Assembly: GCA_964017235.1 (NCBI GenBank)
Contig: OZ024938.1
Span: 5,633,454 to 5,697,453, forward strand
Direction: 5' to 3'
Source of the DNA: Sabellastarte sp. h YS-2021
Taxonomy: Eukaryota > Annelida > Polychaeta > Sabellida > Sabellidae
DNA length: 64,000 nucleotides
The position numbers were made by a program, and so were the translations under genes. The stretch's first letter is position 1, and every line of letters begins with the position of its first letter. Shown here piece by piece: positions 26,117-37,925 of this stretch. The notes below the pieces were generated by a model. The model was given only the letters and a program-made list of their open reading frames with translations. It ran no database searches and had not been told where the DNA came from.

Positions 26117-27274
26117 TCTAAAGACCTTAATTCCGTAGATATAAGCTGAAACAGTATTTCCCATTGATTTTAAATGGGCATTTCGTCGTACATGTGTAGA
26201 TGCCTTACCATCGAGTGCGCCAATTTTGGTCGTTCCGAGGGACACCAATTTTTTTCCACCAATGGATAGAATGGTCCAGTATGAGTCTATACAATATAAC
26301 TGGGTAGGGTCTAAAGACCTTAATTTCGTAGATATGAGCAGAAACAGTATTTCCCATTGATTTTAAATGGGCATTTTGTCGTACATGTGTAGATGCCTTA
26401 CCATCGAGTGCGCCAATTTTGGTCGTTCCGAGGGACACCAATTTTTTTCCACCAATGGATATAGTGGTCCAGTCTGAGTCTATACAATATAACAGGGTAG
26501 GGTCTAAAGACCTTAATTTCGTAGACATGAGCTGAAACAGTATTTCCCATTGATTTTAAATGGGCATTTCGTCGTACATGTGTAGATGCCTTACCATCGA
26601 GTACGCCAATTTTGGTCGTTCCGAGGGACACCAATTTTTTTCCACCAATGGATAGAGTGGTCCAGTCTGAGTTTATACAATATAACAGGGTAGGGTCTAA
26701 AGACCTTAATTCCGTAGATATAAGCTGAAACAGTATTTCCCATTGATTTTAAATGGGCATTTCGTCGTACATGTGTAGATGCCTTACCATCGAGTGCGCC
26801 AATTTTGGTCGTTCCGAGGGACACCAATTTTTTTACACCAATGGATAGAGTGGTCCAGTATGAGTCTATACAATATAACTGGGTAGGGTCTAAAGACCTT
26901 AATTTCGTAGATATGAGCCGAAACAGTATTTCCCATTGATTTTAAATGGGCATTTTGTCGTACATGTGTAGATGCCTTACCATCGAGTGCGCCAATTTTG
27001 GTCGTTCCGAGGGACACCAATTTTTTTCCACCAATGGATAGAGTGGTCCAGTCTGAGTCTATACAATATAACAGGGTAGGGTCTAAAGACCTTAATTTCG
27101 TAGACATGAGCTGAAACAGTATTTCCCATTGATTTTAAATGGGCATTTCGTCGTACATGTGTAGATGCCTTACCATCGAGTACGCCAATTTTGGTCGTTC
27201 CGAGGGACACCAATTTTTTTCCACCAATGGATAGAGTGGTCCAGTCTGAGTTTATACAATATAACAGGGTAGGG
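26117..27274 (+). repeat. 1158-bp tandem duplication, right copy (6 units)
   Basis: I saw no difference from the left copy by eye. It arose after the split of the two super-repeat copies, because copy 1 lacks it. Confidence 0.9.
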
Positions 27275-28432
27275 TCTAAAGACCTTAATTCCGTAGATAT
27301 AAGCTGAAACAGTATTTCCCATTGATTTTAAATGGGCATTTCGTCGTACATGTGTAGATGCCTTACCATCGAGTGCGCCAATTTTGGTCGTTCCGAGGGA
27401 CACCAATTTTTTTCCACCAATGGATAGAGTGGTCCAGTATGAGTCTATACAATATAACAGGGTAGGGTCTAAAGACCTTAATTTCGTAGATATGAGCAGA
27501 TACAGTATTTCCCATTGATTTTAAATGGGCATTTCGTCGTACATGTGTAGATGCCTTACCATCGAGTACGCCAATTTTGGTCGTTACGAGGGACACCAAT
27601 TTTTTTCCACCAATGGGTAGAGTGGTCCAGTCTGAGTCTATACGATATAACAGGGTAGGGTCTAAAGACCTTAATTTCGTAGATATGAGCAGAAACAGTA
27701 TTTCCCATTGATTTTAAATGGGCATTTCGTCGTACATGTGTAGATGCCTTACCATCGAGTACGCCAATTTTGGTCGTTACGAGGGACACCAATTTTTTTC
27801 CACCAATGGATAGAGTGGTCCAGTCTGAGTCTATACGATATAAGAGGGTAGGGGCTAAAGACCTTAATTTCGTAGATATGAGCTGAAACAGTATTTCCCA
27901 TTGATTTTAAATTGGCATTTCGTCGTACATGTGTAGATGCCTTACCATCGAGTGCGCCAATTTTGGTCGTTCCGAGGGACACCAATTTTTTTCCACCAAT
28001 GGATAGAGTGGTCCAGTATGAGTCTATACAATATAACAGGGTAGGATCTAAAGACCTTAATTTCGTAGATATGAGCAGAAACAGTATTTCCCATTGAATT
28101 TAAATGAGCATTTCGTCGTACATGTGTAGATGCCTTACCATCGAGTATGCCAATTTTGGTCGTTACGAGGGACACCAATTTTTTTCCACCAATGGATAGG
28201 GTGGTCCAGTCTGAGTCTATACAATATAACAGGGTACGGTCTACAGGCCTTAATTTCGTAGATATGAGCAGAAACAGTATTTCACATTGATTTTAAATGG
28301 GCATTTCGTCGTACATGTGTAGATGCCTTACCATCGAGTACGCCAATTTTGGTAGTTCTGAGGGACACCAATTTTTTTCCACCAATGGATAGAGTGGTCC
28401 AGTATGAGTCTATACAATATAACAGGGTAGGG

Positions 28433-28633
28433 TCTAAACACCTTAATTTCGTAGATATGAGCAGAAACAGTATTTCCCATTGATTTTAAATGGGGATTTT
28501 GCCATGCATCTACCCCAGTACAGGTGCCTTACCATCGAGTACGCCAATTTTGGTCGTTCCGAGGGACACCAATTTTTTTCCACCACTGGATAGAGTGGTC
28601 CAGTCTGAGTCTATACAATATAACAGGGTAGGG
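28433..28633 (+). repeat. 201-bp unit, type 1, last of its type
   Basis: Block at about 28495-28524; partner of 17796 at offset 10,637. No type 1 unit follows it in the window. Confidence 0.95.
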
Positions 28634-28826
28634 TCTAAAGACCTTAATTTCGTAGACATGAGCTGAAACAGTATTTCCCATTGATTTTAAATGGGCATTT
28701 CGTCGTACATGTGTAGATGCCTTACCATCGAGTACGCTAATTTTGGTCATTCCGAGGGACACCAATTTTTGTCCACTAATGGATAGAGTGGTCCAGTATG
28801 AGTCTATACAATATAACAGGGTAGGG

Positions 28827-30948
28827 TCTAAAGACCTTAATTTCGTAGATATGAGCAGAAACAGTATTTCCCATTGATTTTAAATGGGCATTTCGTCATA
28901 CATGTGTAGATGCCTTACCATCGAGTACGCCAATTTTGGTCGTTCCGAGGGACACCAATTTTTTTCCACCAATGGATAGAGTGGTGCAGTCTGAGTCTAT
29001 ACAATATAACAGGGTAGGGTCTAAAGACCTTAATTTTGTAGATATGAGCTGAAACAGTATTTCCCATTGATTTTAAATGGGCATTTCGTCGTACATGTGT
29101 AGATGCCTTACCATCGAGTACGCCAATTTTGGTCGTTCCGAGGGACACCAATTTTTTTCCACCAATGGATAGAGTGGTCCAGTATAAGTCTCTACATTAT
29201 AACAGGGTAGGGTCTAAAGACCTTAATTTCGTAGATATGAGCAGAAACAGTATTTCCCATTGATTTTAAATGGGCATTTCGTCGTACATGTGTAGATGCC
29301 TTACCATCGAGTGCACCAATTTTGGTCGTTCCGAGGGACACCAATTTTTTTCCACCAATGGATAGAGTGGTCCAGTCTGAGTCTATACAATATAACAGGG
29401 TAGGGTCTAAAGACCTTAATTCCGTAGATATAAGCTGAAACAGTATTTCCCATTGATTTTAAATGGGCATTTCGTCGTACATGTGTAGATGCCTTACCAT
29501 CGAGTGCGCCAATTTTGGTCGTTCCGAGGGACACCAATTTTTTTCCACCAATGGATAGAATGGTCCAGTATGAGTCTATACAATATAACTGGGTAGGGTC
29601 TAAAGACCTTAATTTCGTAGATATGAGCAGAAACAGTATTTCCCATTGATTTTAAATGGGCATTTTGTCGTACATGTGTAGATGCCTTACCATCGAGTGC
29701 GCCAATTTTGGTCGTTCCGAGGGACACCAATTTTTTTCCACCAATGGATATAGTGGTCCAGTCTGAGTCTATACAATATAACAGGGTAGGGTCTAAAGAC
29801 CTTAATTTCGTAGACATGAGCTGAAACAGTATTTCCCATTGATTTTAAATGGGCATTTCGTCGTACATGTGTAGATGCCTTACCATCGAGTACGCCAATT
29901 TTGGTCGTTCCGAGGGACACCAATTTTTTTCCACCAATGGATAGAGTGGTCCAGTCTGAGTTTATACAATATAACAGGGTAGGGTCTAAAGACCTTAATT
30001 CCGTAGATATAAGCTGAAACAGTATTTCCCATTGATTTTAAATGGGCATTTCGTCGTACATGTGTAGATGCCTTACCATCGAGTGCGCCAATTTTGGTCG
30101 TTCCGAGGGACACCAATTTTTTTACACCAATGGATAGAGTGGTCCAGTATGAGTCTATACAATATAACTGGGTAGGGTCTAAAGACCTTAATTTCGTAGA
30201 TATGAGCCGAAACAGTATTTCCCATTGATTTTAAATGGGCATTTTGTCGTACATGTGTAGATGCCTTACCATCGAGTGCGCCAATTTTGGTCGTTCCGAG
30301 GGACACCAATTTTTTTCCACCAATGGATAGAGTGGTCCAGTCTGAGTCTATACAATATAACAGGGTAGGGTCTAAAGACCTTAATTTCGTAGACATGAGC
30401 TGAAACAGTATTTCCCATTGATTTTAAATGGGCATTTCGTCGTACATGTGTAGATGCCTTACCATCGAGTACGCCAATTTTGGTCGTTCCGAGGGACACC
30501 AATTTTTTTCCACCAATGGATAGAGTGGTCCAGTCTGAGTTTATACAATATAACAGGGTAGGGTCTAAAGACCTTAATTCCGTAGATATAAGCTGAAACA
30601 GTATTTCCCATTGATTTTAAATGGGCATTTCGTCGTACATGTGTAGATGCCTTACCATCGAGTGCGCCAATTTTGGTCGTTCCGAGGGACACCAATTTTT
30701 TTCCACCAATGGATAGAGTGGTCCAGTATGAGTCTATACAATATAACAGGGTAGGGTCTAAAGACCTTAATTTCGTAGATATGAGCAGATACAGTATTTC
30801 CCATTGATTTTAAATGGGCATTTCGTCGTACATGTGTAGATGCCTTACCATCGAGTACGCCAATTTTGGTCGTTCTGAGGACACCAATTTTTTTCCACCA
30901 ATGGGTAGAGTGGTCCAGTCTGAGTCTATACAATATAACAGGGTAGGG
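28827..30948 (+). repeat. Partial third copy of the super-repeat (11 units)
   Basis: Aligns with 14901 onward (offset 13926) and with 24380 onward (offset 4447), with the same 'ctctacattataac', 'agaatgg', 'gatatagtgg', 'ttttacacc' and 'gagccgaaac' markers. It ends near 30.94 kb. One unit (about 30880) reads gaggacacc instead of gagggacacc, giving a 192-bp unit by a G loss. Confidence 0.85.
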
Positions 30949-32500
30949 TCTAAAGACCTTAATTTCGTAGATATGAGCTGAAACAATATTTCCCATTGAT
31001 TTTAAATGGGCATTTCGTTGTACATGTGTAGATGCCTTACCATCGAGTACGCCAATTTTGGTCATTTCGAGGGACACCAATTTTTTCCACCAATGGATAG
31101 CGTGGTCTAGTATGAGTCTATACAATATAACAGGGTAGGGTCTAAAGACCTTAATTTCGTAGATATGAGCAGAAACAGTATTTCCCATTGATTTTAAATG
31201 GGCATTTCGTCGTACATGTGTAGATGCCTTACCATCGAGTGCACCAATTTTGGTCGTTCCGAGGGACACCAATTTTTTTCCACCAATGGATAGAGTGGTC
31301 CAGTCTGAGTCTATACAATATAACAGGGTAGGGGCTAAAGACCTTAATTTCGTAGATATGAGCTGAAACAGTATTTCCCATTGATTTTAAATGGGCATTT
31401 CGTCATACATGTGTAGATGCCTTACCATCGAGTGCGCCAATTTTGGTCGTTCCGAGGGACACCAATTTTTTTCCACCAATGGATAGAGTGGTCCAGTATG
31501 AGTCTATACAATATAACAGGGTAGGGTCTAAAGACCTTAATTTCGTAGATATGAGCAGAAACAGTATTTCCCATTGATTTTAAATGGGGATTTTGCCATG
31601 CATCTACCCCAGTACAGGTGCCTTACCATCGAGTACGCCAATTTTGGTCATTCCGAGGGACACCAATTTTTTTTCCACCAATGGATAGAGTGGTCCAGTC
31701 TGAGTCTATACAATATAACAGGGTAGGGTCTAAAGACCTTAATTTCGTATATATGAGCAGAAACAGTATTTCCCATTGATTTTAAATGGGCATTTCGTCG
31801 TACATGTGTAGATGCCTTACCATCGGGTGCACCAATTTTGGTCGTTCCGAGGGACACCAATTTTTTTCCAACAATGGATAGAGTGGTCCAGTCTGAGTCT
31901 ATACAATATAACAGGGTAGGGTCTAAAGACCTTAATTTCGTAGATATGAGCAGAAACAGTATTTCCCATTGATTTTAAATGGGCATTTCGTCGTACATGT
32001 GTAGGTGACTTACCATCGAGTACGCCAATTTTGGTCGTTCCGAGGGACACCAATTTTTTTCCACCAATGGATAGAGTGGTCCAGTCTGAGTTTATACAAT
32101 ATAACAGGGTAGAGTCTAAAGACCTTAATTCCGTAGATATAAGCTGAAACAGTATTTCCCATTGATTTTAAATGGGCATTTCGTCGTACATGTGTAGATG
32201 CCTTACCATCGAGTGCGCCAATTTTGGTCGTTCCGAGGGACACCAATTTTTTTACACCAATGGATAGAGTGGTCTAGTATGAGTCTATACAATATAACTG
32301 GGTAGGGTCTAAAGACCTTAATTTCGTAGATATGATCAGAAACAGTATTTCCCATTGATTTTAAATGGGCATTTTGTCGTACATGTGTAGATGCCTTACC
32401 ATCGAGTGCGCCAATTTTGGTCGTTCCGAGGGACACCAATTTTTTTCCACCAATGGATAGAGTGGTCCAGTCTGAGTCTATACAATATAACAGGTTAGGG
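30949..32500 (+). repeat. Transitional stretch, 8 units
   Basis: Resumes the order seen at 11.6-12.6 kb: the six-T unit, a 'gtgcacc' unit, a 'ggggct' unit, a 201-bp unit and a unit with 'cgtatatatgag'. The stretch 30.65-32.7 kb is repeated at 32.78-34.8 kb with offset 2130-2131 (11 units), so it overlaps an 11-unit duplication that runs into the next block. Confidence 0.8.
31527..31728 (+). repeat. Long unit, type 2, with eight T (202 bp)
   Basis: Block at about 31589-31618. The T tract has eight T, the only such case I found, making the unit 202 bp. Confidence 0.93.
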
Positions 32501-33657
32501 TCTAAAGACCTTAATTTCGTAGACATGAGCTGAAACAGTATTTCCCATTGATTTTAAATGGGCATTTCGTCGTACATGTGTAGATGCCTTACCATCGAGT
32601 ACGCCAATTTTGGTCGTTCCGAGGGACACCAATTTTTTTCCACCAATGGATAGAGTGTTCCAGTCTGAGTTTATACAATATAACAGGGTAGGGTCTAAAG
32701 ACCTTAATTCCGTAGATATAAGCTGAAACAGTATTTCCCATTGATTTTAAATGGGCATTTCGTCGTACATGTGTAGATGCCTTACCATCGAGTGGGCCAA
32801 TTTTGGTCGTTCCGAGGGACACCAATTTTTTTCCACCAATGGATAGAGTGGTCCAGTATGAGTCTATACAATATAACAGGGTAGGGTCTAAAGACCTTAA
32901 TTTCGTAGATATGAGCAGATACAGTATTTCCCATTGATTTTAAATGGGCATTTCGTCGTACATGTGTAGATGCCTTACCATCGAGTACGCCAATTTTGGT
33001 CGTTCTGAGGGACACCAATTTTTTTCCACCAATGGGTAGAGTGGTCCAGTCTGAGTCTATACAATATAACAGGGTAGGGTCTAAAGACCTTAATTTCGTA
33101 GATATGAGCTGAAACAATATTTCCCATTGATTTTAAATGGGCATTTCGTTGTAAATGTGTAGATGCCTTACCATCGAGTACGCCAATTTTGGTCATTTCG
33201 AGGGACACCAATTTTTTCCACCAATGGATAGCGTGGTCTAGTATGAGTCTATACAATATAACAGGGTAGGGTCTAAAGACCTTAATTTCGTAGATATGAG
33301 CAGAAACAGTATTTCCCATTGATTTTAAATGGGCACTTCGTCGTACATGTGTAGATGCCTTACCATCGAGTGCACCAATTTTGGTCGTTCCGAGGGACAC
33401 CAATTTTTTTCCACCAATGGATAGAGTGGTCCAGTCTGAGTCTATACAATATAACAGGGTAGGGGCTAAAGACCTTAATTTCGTAGATATGAGCTGAAAC
33501 AGTATTTCCCATTGATTTTAAATGGGCATTTCGTCATACATGTGTAGATGCCTTACCATCGAGTGCGCCAATTTTGGTCGTTCCGAGGGACACCAATTTT
33601 TTTCCACCAATGGATAGAGTGGTCCAGTATGAGTATATACAATATAACAGGGTAGGG

Positions 33658-33858
33658 TCTAAAGACCTTAATTTCGTAGATATGAGCAGAAACAGTATTT
33701 CCCATTGATTTTAAATGGGGATTTTGCCATGCATCTACCCCAGTACAGGTGCCTTACCATCGAGTACGCCAATTTTGGTCATTCCGAGGGACACCAATTT
33801 TTTTCCACCAATGGATAGAGTGGTCCAGTCTGAGTCTATACAATATAACAGGGTAGGG
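33658..33858 (+). repeat. 201-bp unit, type 2
   Basis: Block at about 33720-33749; first of three in the left 6775-bp copy. Confidence 0.95.
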
Positions 33859-35401
33859 TCTAAAGACCTTAATTTCGTATATATGAGCAGAAACAGTATT
33901 TCCCATTGATTTTAAATGGGCATTTCGTCGTACATGTGTAGATGCCTTACCATCGAGTGCACCAATTTTGGTCGTTCCGAGGGACACCAATTTTTTTCCA
34001 ACAATGGATAGAGTGGTCCAGTCTGAGTCTATACAATATAACAGGGTAGGGTCTAAAGACCTTAATTTCGTAGATATGAGCAGAAACAGTATTTCCCATT
34101 GATTTTAAATGGGCATTTCGTCGTACATGTGTAGGTGACTTACCATCGAGTACGCCAATTTTGGTCGTTCCGAGGGACACCAATTTTTTTCCACCAATGG
34201 ATAGAGTGGTCCAGTCTGAGTTTATACAATATAACAGGGTAGGGTCTAAAGACCTTAATTCCGTAGATATAAGCTGAAACAGTATTTCCCATTGATTTTA
34301 AATGGGCATTTCGTCGTACATGTGTAGATGCCTTACCATCGAGTGCGCCAATTTTGGTCGTTCCGAGGGACACCAATTTTTTTACACCAATGGATAGAGT
34401 GGTCCAGTATGAGTCTATACAATATAACTGGGTAGGGTCTAAAGACCTTAATTTCGTAGATATGAGCAGAAACAGTATTTCCCATTGATTTTAAATGGGC
34501 ATTTTGTCGTACATGTGTAGATGCCTTACCATCGAGTGCGCCAATTTTGGTCGTTCCGAGGGACACCAATTTTTTTCCACCAATGGATAGAGTGGTCCAG
34601 TCTGAGTCTATACAATATAACAGGGTAGGGTCTAAAGACCTTAATTTCGTAGACATGAGCTGAAACAGTATTTCCCATTGATTTTAAATGGGCATTTCGT
34701 CGTACATGTGTAGATGCCTTACCATCGAGTACGCCAATTTTGGTCGTTCCGAGGGACACCAATTTTTTTCCACCAATGGATAGAGTGGTCCAGTCTGAGT
34801 TTATACAATATAACAGGGTAGGGTCTAAAGACCTTAATTCCGTAGATATAAGCTGAAACAGTATTTCCCATTGATTTTAAATGGGCATTTCGTTGTACAT
34901 GTGTAGATGCCTTACCATCGAGTACGCCAATTTTGGTCATTTCGAGGGACACCAATTTTTTCCACCAATGGATAGCGTGGTCTAGTATGAGTCTATACAA
35001 TATAACAGGGTAGGGTCTAAAGACCTTAATTTCGTAGATATGAGCAGAAACAGTATTTCCCATTGATTTTAAATGGGCATTTCGTCGTACATGTGTAGAT
35101 GCCTTACCATCGAGTGCACCAATTTTGGTCGTTCCGAGGGACACCAATTTTTTTCCACCAATGGATAGAGTGGTCCAGTCTGAGTCTATACAATATAACA
35201 GGGTAGGGGCTAAAGACCTTAATTTCGTAGATATGAGCTGAAACAGTATTTCCCATTGATTTTAAATGGGCATTTCGTCATACATGTGTAGATGCCTTAC
35301 CATCGAGTGCGCCAATTTTGGTCGTTCCGAGGGACACCAATTTTTTTCCACCAATGGATAGAGTGGTCCAGTATGAGTCTATACAATATAACAGGGTAGG
35401 G

Positions 35402-35602
35402 TCTAAAGACCTTAATTTCGTAGATATGAGCAGAAACAGTATTTCCCATTGATTTTAAATGGGGATTTTGCCATGCATCTACCCCAGTACAGGTGCCTTA
35501 CCATCGAGTACGCCAATTTTGGTCATTCCGAGGGACACCAATTTTTTTCCACCAATGGATAGAGTGGTCCAGTCTGAGTCTATACAATATAACAGGGTAG
35601 GG
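35402..35602 (+). repeat. 201-bp unit, type 2
   Basis: Block at about 35464-35493; 1744 bp after the preceding one. Confidence 0.95.
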
Positions 35603-37724
35603 TCTAAAGACCTTAATTTCGTATATATGAGCAGAAACAGTATTTCCCATTGATTTTAAATGGGCATTTCGTCGTACATGTGTAGATGCCTTACCATCGA
35701 GTGCACCAATTTTGGTCGTTCCGAGGGACACCAATTTTTTTCCAACAATGGATAGAGTGGTCCAGTCTGAGTCTATACAATATAACAGGGTAGGGTCTAA
35801 AGACCTTAATTTCGTAGATATGAGCAGAAACAGTATTTCCCATTGATTTTAAATGGGCATTTCGTCGTACATGTGTAGGTGACTTACCATCGAGTACGCC
35901 AATTTTGGTCGTTCCGGGGGACACCAATTTTTTTCCACCAATGGATAGAGTGGTCCAGTATAAGTCTATACATTATAACAGGGTAGGGTCTAAAGACCTT
36001 AATTTCGTAGATATGAGCAGATACAGTATTTTCCATTGATTTTAAATGGGCATTTCGTCGTACATGTGTAGATGCCTTACCATCGAGTGCACCAATTTTG
36101 GTCGTTCCGAGGGACACCAATTTTTTTCCAACAATGGATAGAGTGGTCCAGTCTGAGTCTATACAATATAACAGGGTAGGGTCTAAAGACCTTAATTTCG
36201 TAGATATGAGCAGAAACAGTATTTCCCATTGATTTTAAATGGGCATTTCGTCGTACATGTGTAGGTGACTTACCAGTGAGTACGCCAATTTTGGTCGTTC
36301 CGAGGGACACCAATTTTTTTCCACCAATGGATAGAGTGGTCCAGTCTGAGTTTATACAATATAACAGGGTAGGGTCTAAAGACCTTAATTCCGTAGATAT
36401 AAGCTGAAACAGTATTTCCCATTGATTTTAAATGGGCATTTTGTCGTACATGTGTAGATGCCTTACCATCGAGTGCGCCAATTTTGGTCGTTCCGAGGGA
36501 CACCAATTTTTTTCCACCAATGGATAGAGTGGTCCAGTATGAGTCTATACAATATAACAGGGTAGGGTCTAAAGACCTTAATTTCGTAGACATGAGCTGA
36601 AACAGTATTTCCCATTGATTTTAAATGGGCATTTCGTCGTACATGTGTAGATGCCTTACCATCGAGTACGCCAATTTTGGTCGTTCCGAGGGACACCAAT
36701 TTTTTTCCACCAATGGATAGAGTGGTCCAGTCTGAGTTTATACAATATAACAGGGTAGGGTCTAAAGACCTTAATTCCGTAGATATAAGCTGAAACAGTA
36801 TTTCCCATTGATTTTAAATGGGCATTTCGTCGTACATGTGTAGATGCCTTACCATCGAGTGCGCCAATTTTGGTCGTTCCGAGGGACACCAATTTTTTTC
36901 CACCAATGGATAGAGTGGTCCAGTATGAGTCTATACAATATAACAGGGTAGGGTCTAAAGACCTTAATTTCGTAGATATGAGCAGATACAGTATTTCCCA
37001 TTGATTTTAAATGGGCATTTCGTCGTACATGTGTAGATGCCTTACCATCGAGTACGCCAATTTTGGTCGTTCTGAGGGACACCAATTTTTTTCCACCAAT
37101 GGGTAGAGTGGTCCAGTCTGAGTCTATACAATATAACAGGGTAGGGTCTAAAGACCTTAATTTCGTAGATATGAGCTGAAACAATATTTCCCATTGATTT
37201 TAAATGGGCATTTCGTTGTACATGTGTAGATGCCTTACCATCGAGTACGCCAATTTTGGTCATTTCGAGGGACACCAATTTTTTCCACCAATGGATAGCG
37301 TGGTCTAGTATGAGTCTATACAATATAACAGGGTAGGGTCTAAAGACCTTAATTTCGTAGATATGAGCAGAAACAGTATTTCCCATTGATTTTAAATGGG
37401 CATTTCGTCGTACATGTGTAGATGACTTACCATCGAGTGCACCAATTTTGGTCGTTCCGAGGGACACCAATTTTTTTCCACCAATGGATAGAGTGGTCCA
37501 GTCTGAGTCTATACAATATAACAGGGTAGGGGCTAAAGACCTTAATTTCGTAGATATGAGCTGAAACAGTATTTCCCATTGATTTTAAATGGGCATTTCG
37601 TCATACATGTGTAGATGCCTTACCATCGAGTGCGCCAATTTTGGTCGTTCAGAGGGACACCAATTTTTTTCCACCAATGGATAGAGTGGTCCAGTATGAG
37701 TCTATACAATATAACAGGGTAGGG

Positions 37725-37925
37725 TCTAAAGACCTTAATTTCGTAGATATGAGCAGAAACAGTATTTCCCATTGATTTTAAATGGGGATTTTGCCATGCA
37801 TCTACCCCAGTACAGGTGCCTTACCATCGAGTACGCCAATTTTGGTCATTCCGAGGGACACCAATTTTTTTCCACCAATGGATAGAGTGGTCCAGTCTGA
37901 GTCTATACAATATAACAGGGTAGGG
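37725..37925 (+). repeat. 201-bp unit, type 2
   Basis: Block at about 37787-37816; 2323 bp after the preceding one. Confidence 0.95.

Larger units (their letters stand above)
18190..28826 (+). repeat. Super-repeat copy 2, 55 units (10,637 bp)
   Basis: Second copy of the block at 8710-18189. Relative to copy 1 it has one extra unit at about 19.64-19.83 kb (with the P-type markers 'gctaattttgg' and 'ttgtccact'), lacks one unit at about 24.4 kb, and carries a six-unit tandem duplication at 24959-27274. Scanning by eye, I noticed fewer than ten single-base differences between the aligned stretches of 10.2-14.5 and 19.8-24.2 kb. Confidence 0.9.

Noticed and set aside
30652-31272. Longest open frame in the window, 206 codons on the minus strand, as a protein gene
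   Set aside because: It is three satellite units read through because two of them are one base short (a G loss near 30880 and a six-T tract at 31077). The same sequence in 193-bp units is broken by stops every 1.2 units. No start context, domain or codon signal.
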